Shown: piece after piece, positions 11,462 through 15,823 of the stretch | Numbering within the stretch: position 1 is the first letter of the stretch | Layout of the letters: each line of letters opens with the position of its first letter | Origin: a virus | Direction: 5' to 3' (one strand) | Length of the DNA stretch: 38,469 bases | IMG/VR virus record: IMGVR_UViG_3300042922_000087 | Span: 1-38,469 of that record | Made by a program: the position numbers and the translations under genes | Notes under the pieces: generated by a model | Database searches by the model: none | Seen by the model: only the letters and a program-made list of their open reading frames with translations | Told to the model about the DNA's origin: nothing

Positions 11462-11533
11462 TCTCACGTAGCTAAATGGTAAAGCGCTTGACTGTTAATC
11501 AGGTGATTGTTGGTTCGAATCCAGCCGTGAGAG
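11462..11533 (+). tRNA. tRNA-Asn(GUU)
   Basis: Acceptor TCTCACG/CGTGAGA is perfect; anticodon stem CTTGA/TCAGG with loop CTGTTAA (GUU); T arm GTTGG-TTCGAAT-CCAGC; discriminator G. The 55 bases before it (11407-11461) hold only a weak GCC/GGC stem. Confidence 0.93.
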
Positions 11534-11589
11534 CAATACGCGAAGAACTGCCAAGCACAGGCCCGGTAATGCGCCGGTAGCGTAGATTT

Positions 11590-11661
11590 GCCTTCGTAAG
11601 CTAAAGGATAAACTACGACGCTACGAACGTCATATTCTAGGTTCGAGTCCTAGCGGGGGCA
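11590..11661 (+). tRNA. tRNA-Arg(ACG), encoded CCA
   Basis: Acceptor GCCTTCG/CGGGGGC with G-U pairs; anticodon loop CTACGAA (ACG, needing A-to-I editing by the host to read CGU/CGC/CGA); T arm CTAGG-TTCGAGT-CCTAG; discriminator A; CCA at 11662-11664. The preceding 56 bases (11534-11589) contain only a CCGG/CCGG mini-hairpin. Confidence 0.88.
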
Positions 11662-11687
11662 CCACCAACACAGAAAGTAGGAGTAGA

Positions 11688-11897
11688 ATGAAGAGAATTA
11701 TCAGTGTAGTACTTGGTGCATCGTTGATCTTTGGTCTTGGAGCAGTGTCAGCAAGCAACGTGTTAAACACCCCCAAGCCTCAGGCACCGGCAGTTGTTAA
11801 GCAGACTCAGTTTTGCCAGACGTGTTTCTACACCTGGAACCCCAAAACTCAGTCCTACGTTCGGACTTGCTACCTAGTAGTTTGTCACGCAGTATAA
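11688..11897 (+). CDS. Small secreted Cys-containing protein (69 aa)
   Basis: 69 residues with a classical signal peptide: MKRI, a hydrophobic core ISVVLGASLIFGLGAVSA, and a possible cleavage after AVSA or VSAS. The mature part (about 46 residues) has a CQTC motif and two further Cys near the C-terminus (TCYLVVCHAV), suitable for disulphides outside the membrane. AGGAG at 11678-11682 precedes the ATG. It lies between tRNA-Arg and tRNA-Gln; the stop codon forms the start of an AU-rich box. An envelope-directed role such as exclusion or lysis timing is possible but not shown. Confidence 0.75.
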   Translation: MKRIISVVLGASLIFGLGAVSASNVLNTPKPQAPAVVKQTQFCQTCFYTWNPKTQSYVRTCYLVVCHAV

Positions 11898-11905
11898 TTC
11901 AATAA
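11895..11905 (+). repeat. AU-rich box abutting tRNA-Gln(CUG)
   Basis: TAATTCAATAA, directly before the 5' end of the tRNA at 11906 and overlapping the stop codon of the secreted-protein gene. Confidence 0.55.
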
Positions 11906-11977
11906 TCCCGGTTGGTGTAATCGGCAACACGACAGACTCTGAATCTGTAGTACGAGGATCGTAACCTTGGCTGGGAG
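11906..11977 (+). tRNA. tRNA-Gln(CUG)
   Basis: Acceptor TCCCGGT/GCTGGGA with wobble pairs; anticodon stem ACAGA/TCTGT with loop CTCTGAA (CUG); T arm CGAGG-ATCGTAA-CCTTG; discriminator G. Confidence 0.88.
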
Positions 11978-11981
11978 CTTT

Positions 11982-12054
11982 ACGCGGGTGGGTTGCTGGC
12001 ATCCCATTCTGACTTTGAATCAGAGCCACGCTGGTCCGATTCCAGCCCCGCGTG
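11982..12054 (+). tRNA. tRNA-Gln(UUG)
   Basis: Acceptor ACGCGGG/CCCGCGT is perfect; anticodon stem TCTGA/TCAGA with loop CTTTGAA (UUG); T arm GCTGG-TCCGATT-CCAGC; discriminator G. Confidence 0.93.
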
Positions 12055-12058
12055 CCGA

Positions 12059-12130
12059 GGGTGTATAGCTGAGATGGATTAGCTCTTGCCTTTTAAGCTT
12101 GAGAGGTGGGTTCGATACCTACTGCACCCA
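12059..12130 (+). tRNA. tRNA-Lys(UUU)
   Basis: Acceptor GGGTGTA/TGCACCC; D arm GCT/AGC; anticodon loop CTTTTAA (UUU) on a stem with two T-T mismatches; T arm GTGGG-TTCGATA-CCTAC; discriminator A. Confidence 0.87.
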
Positions 12131-12131
12131 C

Positions 12132-12141
12132 AATTTAATAC
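12132..12141 (+). repeat. AU-rich box abutting tRNA-Ile(UAU)
   Basis: AATTTAATAC fills the whole spacer between tRNA-Lys and the first base of tRNA-Ile at 12142. Here the box separates two tRNAs, so it is not just a by-product of a stop codon. Confidence 0.6.
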
Positions 12142-12215
12142 GCGGAGGAAGCACGCTGGTATGTGCAACTGTCTTATTAACAGCAGGTAGGCGAGTTCGA
12201 TTCTCCCCCTCCGTA
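12142..12215 (+). tRNA. tRNA-Ile(UAU)
   Basis: Acceptor GCGGAGG/CCTCCGT; D arm GCAC/GTGC; anticodon stem CTGT/ACAG with loop CTTATTA (UAU); T loop TTCGATT; discriminator A. UAU reads AUA directly, without the lysidine-modified CAU tRNA used by most bacteria. Confidence 0.87.
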
Positions 12216-12216
12216 C

Positions 12217-12287
12217 GGTGGACTGGCCGAGTGACTAGGTACAGGATTGCAACCCCTGGTAGGTGAGTTAGAATCTCACGTCCACTT
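12217..12287 (+). tRNA. tRNA-Cys(GCA)
   Basis: Acceptor GGTGGAC/GTCCACT; anticodon loop TTGCAAC (GCA) on CAGGA/CCCTG with A-C at 31-39; T arm GTGAG-TTAGAAT-CTCAC, where A replaces the usual C56; discriminator T, as expected for cysteine. Confidence 0.88.
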
Positions 12288-12312
12288 CCACTTGAACAGA
12301 TAGGAGTAGAAT

Positions 12313-12627
12313 ATGTCGTATAGCGAAAACATTGCATATCAGCCCGAGAAGTTTGGGCTTGAGTTTCATGGCTCGCTCGACCTTGAGGACGAGCCTTATC
12401 AGTTTTACATTGTAGGTGTTTGGGAAGGACCGGAGGGATTCTATATCTCTACGGACAGCGGGTGCTCGTGCCCTTCGCCGTGGGAAAACCACATGAGCAT
12501 GGAAGACCTTACAGGTCCGCTAACACGCGAGCAGGCTCACGAAGAGATTACCTCTCTTTGGAACAACTCTTATTACAAGGGTTCGCTACCAGAGCGTGAC
12601 CTAGAGCAGTTTCTAGCGAGCTTCTGA
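12313..12627 (+). CDS. Hypothetical protein in the tRNA array (104 aa)
   Basis: 104 residues, acidic, with an aromatic beta-rich first half (EPYQFYIVGVWEGPEGFYIS), a CSCPSPWE segment and an acidic helical C-terminal half (LTREQAHEEITSLWNN). TAGGAGT precedes the ATG. It sits between tRNA-Cys and tRNA-Arg, and an AU-rich box follows its stop directly. No family is recognised with confidence. Confidence 0.75.
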   Translation: MSYSENIAYQPEKFGLEFHGSLDLEDEPYQFYIVGVWEGPEGFYISTDSGCSCPSPWENHMSMEDLTGPLTREQAHEEITSLWNNSYYKGSLPERDLEQFLASF

Positions 12628-12638
12628 TAATTTAATAC
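12628..12638 (+). repeat. AU-rich box abutting tRNA-Arg(UCU)
   Basis: TAATTTAATAC; the last base is also the first base of tRNA-Arg. It follows the TGA of the preceding gene immediately. Confidence 0.6.
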
Positions 12639-12704
12639 CCCCTTGGAAGGATCACCACGGGTGTTCTAAGCCTTTAGGTCCGGGTTCGACTCCTGGCAGG
12701 GGGG
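12638..12704 (+). tRNA. tRNA-Arg(UCU), very short D arm, encoded CCA
   Basis: Acceptor CCCCCTT/CAGGGGG (six of seven pairs); anticodon loop GTTCTAA (UCU); T arm CCGGG-TTCGACT-CCTGG; discriminator G; CCA at 12705-12707. Only 13 bases lie between acceptor and anticodon stem instead of about 19, so the D arm is strongly reduced, giving 67 bases in total. Confidence 0.65.
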
Positions 12705-12708
12705 CCAT

Positions 12709-12782
12709 AGCTAAGACTCCAATTTGGTATAGGTACCGTTCTGATAAGACGGAAATACTGGGTTCGAATCCCAGCTTAGCTA
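12709..12782 (+). tRNA. tRNA-Ile(GAU)
   Basis: Acceptor AGCTAAG/CTTAGCT is perfect; anticodon stem CCGTT/GACGG with loop CTGATAA (GAU); T arm CTGGG-TTCGAAT-CCCAG; discriminator A. Last tRNA of the main array. Confidence 0.93.
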
Positions 12783-12792
12783 CAGGATTCTG

Positions 12793-12801
12793 TGGTAAAA
12801 T
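12793..12801 (+). promoter_or_regulatory. Candidate extended -10 promoter for the glutaredoxin gene
   Basis: TGG-TAAAAT at 12793-12801, within TGTGGTAAAAT, the same style as at 1660 (TGTGGTATCAT). No -35 box is recognisable. The start would lie near 12808, upstream of a long hairpin and the glutaredoxin gene. Confidence 0.4.
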
Positions 12802-12823
12802 AGAATAGATATAGCCCCACATA

Positions 12824-12863
12824 AGTAGCCCTGGTACGTGACTCGCTCCGTGCCGGGGCTACT
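12824..12863 (+). other. Long hairpin in the glutaredoxin leader
   Basis: AGTAGCCCTGGTACG (12824-12838) pairs with CGTGCCGGGGCTACT (12849-12863), 15 bp with two wobble pairs and a 10-base loop. It lies 27 bases before the GTG start and is not followed by a T tract, so a leader or stability structure is more likely than a terminator. Confidence 0.6.
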
Positions 12864-12889
12864 TCCATCTATAAGGAAGTTAACAAGTA

Positions 12890-13111
12890 GTGGTAAAAGT
12901 TTTCAGTAAACCAAATTGCAAGCAGTGCGATATGACCTACACGGTTCTAGACGCACGGGGCATTAGCTATGAAAGCACAGATGTAACAGAAGATGAGGAA
13001 GCCTACAAGTTCATCACAGAGGACTTAGGTTACATGCAAGCTCCCGTTGTCGTCAACGGGGATCAACATTGGTCCGGGTTCCGACCCGATCTGATCAATA
13101 ACATCAACTAA
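12890..13111 (+). CDS. nrdH: NrdH-like glutaredoxin
   Basis: 73 residues with the redox motif CKQC at residues 10-13 and the NrdH hallmarks LGYMQAPVV and HWSGFRPD. NrdH proteins deliver electrons to class Ib ribonucleotide reductase, so this one would help host or phage reductase to make dNTPs. The start is GTG 12890, with AAGGAAG 11 bases upstream. It is expressed behind the tRNA array and a long leader hairpin, and is followed by a terminator. No reductase gene is present in this window. Confidence 0.88.
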   Translation: MVKVFSKPNCKQCDMTYTVLDARGISYESTDVTEDEEAYKFITEDLGYMQAPVVVNGDQHWSGFRPDLINNIN

Positions 13112-13114
13112 GTT

Positions 13115-13138
13115 GAGCCGCCTACGGGCGGCTTTACT
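13115..13138 (+). terminator. Intrinsic terminator after glutaredoxin
   Basis: AGCCGCC (13116-13122) pairs with GGCGGCT (13127-13133) around a TACG tetraloop, then TTTACTT. A compact stem with a stable UNCG-type loop. The T tract overlaps the -35 of the next candidate promoter. Confidence 0.7.
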
Positions 13139-13161
13139 TCTGCTAGCACTCGTGCTAGACT
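13133..13161 (+). promoter_or_regulatory. Candidate promoter of the exonuclease gene
   Basis: TTTACT, 17 bases, TAGACT with extended -10 TGC. A CTAGCA/TGCTAG inverted repeat (13143-13158) overlaps the -10 and could be an operator. The ATG follows nine bases after the -10. Confidence 0.4.
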
Positions 13162-13170
13162 TGGAGCGCT

Positions 13171-14052
13171 ATGTATATTACTAGAGAACAAATCGAGAGT
13201 ACGGCGCATTTAAGTAGTCGCCAGGCCGCACGTCAGTTAGGTGTGGCTAAGACCTCCATCAACAAGTACCGTAAACAGTACGGCACGGAGCGTAGGATTG
13301 AACTACCAAATGCGCGGGTACTCATTATCGATATTGAGTCTAAGCCGGGTAAGTATTACTCGTGGGGACCGAAGGCCGACTGGCTCTCGCCCGACAAACT
13401 AATCGAACCCGGTGGAATGCTGTGCTTCGCCGCTAAGTGGTTAGGCGTAAACGAAACGCTGTTCTACAGCGAGTGGGAGGACGGCCTAGAAGGCATGGTC
13501 AGAGAGGCCCACAAGCTTCTCTCGCTGGCTGATATCGTCATCACCTACAACGGAGACAGGTACGACGTAAAGAGGCTCAACAACGAGTTCCTGCGGCTGC
13601 ACATGGCCCCACCACGACCGTACCGTAGCATCGACCTGTTCAAGACCAACAGAGCTAAGTTCGATCTGCCGTATAAAAAGCTGGACTACATCGCACAGGT
13701 TGTCGGTGTCGGACAGAAGGTCAAGCACGAGGGATTCGGACTGTGGATCGCTTGCATGGACAATGACCCCGAAGCTCAGGCCAAGATGCGAGAGTACAAC
13801 ATCGGTGACGTAGTTCTAACCGAGAGTCTGTACGTCAAGCTGTTGCCGTGGCTGTCCAACGTACCTCATATGGGTATGTTTGCAGTTGATGGTGGCCAGT
13901 GCCCCTACTGTGCCGGTGAGGTACAGGAAACAGGTCACACAACGCACACATATGTACAGGAATATGAACTGTTCCAGTGCGTGAACTGTGAGGGTTGGTC
14001 ACGAGGTACACAGCCTATTGGAGCAACACAGGAAACTAGGAGGATCGTATGA
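13171..14052 (+). CDS. DnaQ-like exonuclease with HTH and zinc ribbon
   Basis: 293 residues in three parts. Residues 1-42 form a helix-turn-helix (SSRQAARQLGVAKTSINKYR). Residues 48-230 are an RNase H-fold DEDD nuclease: IIDIES with D54/E56, TYNGDRYD with D132, and YNIGD with D213 as the third motif. Residues 240-275 are a zinc ribbon with C244/C247 and C270/C273. The GGAG before the ATG gives a start. The enzyme would degrade or trim DNA or RNA from a 3' end, targeted by its DNA-binding ends. The stop overlaps the next gene (ATGA). A proofreading role is less likely, since PolA has its own exonuclease. Confidence 0.82.
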   Translation: MYITREQIESTAHLSSRQAARQLGVAKTSINKYRKQYGTERRIELPNARVLIIDIESKPGKYYSWGPKADWLSPDKLIEPGGMLCFAAKWLGVNETLFYSEWEDGLEGMVREAHKLLSLADIVITYNGDRYDVKRLNNEFLRLHMAPPRPYRSIDLFKTNRAKFDLPYKKLDYIAQVVGVGQKVKHEGFGLWIACMDNDPEAQAKMREYNIGDVVLTESLYVKLLPWLSNVPHMGMFAVDGGQCPYCAGEVQETGHTTHTYVQEYELFQCVNCEGWSRGTQPIGATQETRRIV

Positions 14053-14234
14053 AGACTGCAAAGGATTTTGCGGAGCTTGCCAGCGAGGGACTTGAGGTTG
14101 CGTTTGAGTTCCTTGAAAAGGGCGAGGGAGACGAAGCTATCGTTACGTTGCTGAGTGGTATCCTTACCGGACAGGCTCAGATGCTACTTATGCTAGAGCG
14201 ATTGGTTGACAACCAGAAGCCCGCTGTGCTATAA
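14049..14234 (+). CDS. Small acidic helical protein (61 aa)
   Basis: 61 residues, almost fully helical (MKTAKDFAELASEGLEVAFE...). The ATG overlaps the exonuclease stop, so it is probably translationally coupled. A promoter for the downstream RNA lies in its last codons. The function is unknown; it may pair with the exonuclease. Confidence 0.7.
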   Translation: MKTAKDFAELASEGLEVAFEFLEKGEGDEAIVTLLSGILTGQAQMLLMLERLVDNQKPAVL

Positions 14235-14235
14235 T
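14206..14235 (+). promoter_or_regulatory. Promoter for the tRNA-Trp unit
   Basis: TTGACA (14206-14211), 18 bases, TATAAT (14230-14235), extended -10 TGC. It lies in the 3' end of the preceding gene and points to a 250-base transcript ending at the strong terminator at 14447, carrying a folded segment and tRNA-Trp. Confidence 0.65.
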
Positions 14236-14355
14236 AGTTAGTACAACAGTAAACGGTTTCGCCCTCGCGGCGTGAATCCACCGGTCAACTAAAAGGATTA
14301 CAGGCTGGCGAACCCAAACGCTACACCTGAGCATGTGTCGATAAACTGCTCACAT
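14236..14355 (+). ncRNA. Folded segment upstream of tRNA-Trp
   Basis: 120 bases with no gene. CGGT/ACCG (14254-14283) encloses a CGCC/GGCG stem, and TGAGCA/TGCTCA (14328-14352) forms a second hairpin. With its own promoter and terminator this is a good candidate for a small RNA or a processed leader. Confidence 0.4.
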
Positions 14356-14423
14356 ATCGCACGGTCTGGGACCAAGCGGGCCTCCAAAACCTGCTGTGCT
14401 GAGTTCGATTCTTAGGTGCGGTG
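14356..14423 (+). tRNA. tRNA-Trp(CCA anticodon), reduced D arm
   Basis: Acceptor ATCGCAC/GTGCGGT (7 pairs); anticodon loop CTCCAAA (CCA) on CGGGC/ACCTG with a 31-39 mismatch; T arm CTGAG-TTCGATT-CTTAG; discriminator G, normal for Trp. Only 14 bases lie between acceptor and anticodon stem, so the D arm is minimal (68 bases overall). It could be a degenerate tRNA. Confidence 0.6.
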
Positions 14424-14446
14424 CTGTCCTACCACAGGCAATCGGT

Positions 14447-14497
14447 AAAGACCGAGTTTGACTAAACTAATGCCTTAGTCAAACTCGGTCTTTTTTA
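14447..14497 (+). terminator. Strong bidirectional intrinsic terminator
   Basis: A 19-bp perfect stem (14447-14465 with 14475-14493), an 9-base loop, and TTTTTT at the 3' end; the 5' arm begins AAAG, so it can also work on the other strand. It separates the rightward early region from the leftward structural genes. Confidence 0.9.
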
Positions 14498-14571
14498 TTT
14501 ACTTAAAATCTTAATACGCTTATTAAGTTGTTTATGTTTAATTAAACCTTATAAACTTCCTTTAAACGACA
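14498..14571. other. AT-rich block between converging gene sets
   Basis: About 75 bases that are very rich in A and T, with CTTAAT/ATTAAG (14506-14523), TTAATTAA and TTTAAA. No ORF. It is flanked by terminators on both sides. It may be a replication or packaging-neutral spacer; no iterons were seen. Confidence 0.4.
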
Positions 14572-14600
14572 AGAACCCCCAGTCCGTAGACCGGGGGTTC
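14562..14600 (-). terminator. Terminator of the leftward structural operon
   Basis: GAACCCCC (14573-14580) pairs with GGGGGTTC (14593-14600), 8 bp; on the minus strand it is followed by TTGTCGTTT. It lies about 57 bases past the holin stop. Confidence 0.75.
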
Positions 14601-14656
14601 CGTCAGATAGAAGACACCTACCCTTCTCTTGGGGGCGCTATGCCCTCTTGGGAAAG

Positions 14657-14902
14657 TTACTTGCCGTGCGTATCCTCTATCTCATAGACAACAGCAGTAG
14701 GCGTACCTGCCGTGAAGTCAGCATTTCCAATAGATGTAGCTAGTGACAGGATAGTCGCTAGCGTTGCACCACTCGCCACAAACAGCCAGTCTACGTCCTG
14801 TAGGACTACCGCGCTCGTGCCGAGAATGGCTACGAATGACTGGAAGAACGTCTTAATAGCACGCTCGCCAGCACCCTTCCAGAACTCTTTGGTCCAAAGC
14901 AT
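14657..14902 (-). CDS. Holin, r1t-type
   Basis: 81 residues. The pattern FWKGAGERAIKTFFQSF, then two membrane segments (about 23-36 and 41-57) and SLATSIGN, matches the phage r1t holin family. It would permeabilise the membrane for endolysin release. It is the last gene of the leftward lysis/structural operon, with a terminator behind it. The start overlaps the stop of a Cys-rich micro-ORF (TAATG). Confidence 0.85.
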   Translation of the reverse strand: MLWTKEFWKGAGERAIKTFFQSFVAILGTSAVVLQDVDWLFVASGATLATILSLATSIGNADFTAGTPTAVVYEIEDTHGK

Positions 14903-14979
14903 TAGTTTACACTCTCAATCACACATTGATTATCTTCGCAACAACATCCGTTGTCACAGGTAATCTCTTCATCATCCAT
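14902..14979 (-). CDS. Cys-rich 25-residue micro-ORF before holin
   Basis: Reads MDDEEITCDNGCCCEDNQCV and then IESVN: five cysteines in 12 residues and a strongly acidic make-up. Its stop TAA overlaps the holin ATG, and its ATG lies seven bases after the stop of the membrane protein gene with GGA at a fair distance. The tight fit between two lysis genes supports translation. It could bind metal or form disulphides, or act only as a coupling leader for the holin. Confidence 0.5.
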   Translation of the reverse strand: MDDEEITCDNGCCCEDNQCVIESVN

Positions 14980-14985
14980 TATATC

Positions 14986-15372
14986 CTACTTTTGTTTTGT
15001 TATGTTTATTTCAGAAGTAGGAGGGTCGGAGTCGTAGAACATTCTCTCGTGCGGAGTCAGGTCCGTGGACCCGCCACTCTGCACTCGTCTCACATAGCCT
15101 CTGAATATGTCAATTAATTCGTGGGACCAATTCTCTAGTCTACGCCTCCACTTTCGTTCCATGTCAAGCTCAGCACTTTGGTAAGCTTGCTGCTGCCAAA
15201 TCTCGTTAACATCAGGAGCACGAGTTTCTACCGCACCGCGCCTACGGTTCCAAAGACCGAAGGCACCTACGACCATCCCCCCAAGGATAACGCTAATGAC
15301 TGGAACATACGGTGTTATAAGCTGGCTAATTTCTAGCGCCGAACCTATAAAAGATACGTTATCCGTCTCCAT
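14986..15372 (-). CDS. Single-span membrane protein in the lysis cassette
   Basis: 128 residues with one membrane helix at about 17-40 (LITPYVPVISVILGGMVVGAFG), then a charged, helical cytoplasmic or periplasmic part rich in Glu/Arg (ELDMERKWRRRLENWSHEL) and an acidic tail. Overlaps the upstream gene by 14 bases. Position between endolysin and holin suggests a lysis accessory such as a second holin or antiholin. Confidence 0.65.
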   Translation of the reverse strand: METDNVSFIGSALEISQLITPYVPVISVILGGMVVGAFGLWNRRRGAVETRAPDVNEIWQQQAYQSAELDMERKWRRRLENWSHELIDIFRGYVRRVQSGGSTDLTPHERMFYDSDPPTSEINITKQK

Positions 15373-15823
15373 TTGTTGTCACGCGCTTCTTTCCGCTTTG
15401 TGCCGCTAGATAAACAAATCGGGTCATTGGCAGAATCCCGGCGATGAGTGCGACCGCACCCGCAAACTGCCTACCCAGGTCATGTTCGATAAAGCCCACA
15501 ATATTAAGTCCTGCTATGTAAGCCAGGAAGAGCGCCGACATTGACAACGTTGCCCACTTTTCTAGCTGCTGCCAACGGTCGGTGATAGAACCAACAGCAC
15601 CAAGTACAGCGGAAATTGCCAGGAGTCCCGCCCACACAGGAGTCCAGCCAGGGAATGTCGTGAGATTAAACACCGGCACGCCAGCGAAGAATGCTACTAC
15701 CGAAGCGTATACGAACGCCATGTACGTACTTACCAAGGCAATACGCAAGACAATTACTGGCGACCATGCCCAAATCGCCAGCTTACTCTTAGGCTGTACC
15801 ACTTCTAGATATCTTGTCGGCAT
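15359..15823 (-). CDS. Multi-span membrane protein in the lysis cassette
   Basis: 154 residues with about four membrane segments (near 20-46, 61-80, 92-108, 120-136). The ATG overlaps the stop of the endolysin gene (TAATG). Candidate holin or membrane-lysis partner; the r1t-type protein downstream is the stronger holin call. Confidence 0.7.
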   Translation of the reverse strand: MPTRYLEVVQPKSKLAIWAWSPVIVLRIALVSTYMAFVYASVVAFFAGVPVFNLTTFPGWTPVWAGLLAISAVLGAVGSITDRWQQLEKWATLSMSALFLAYIAGLNIVGFIEHDLGRQFAGAVALIAGILPMTRFVYLAAQSGKKRVTTNGDG

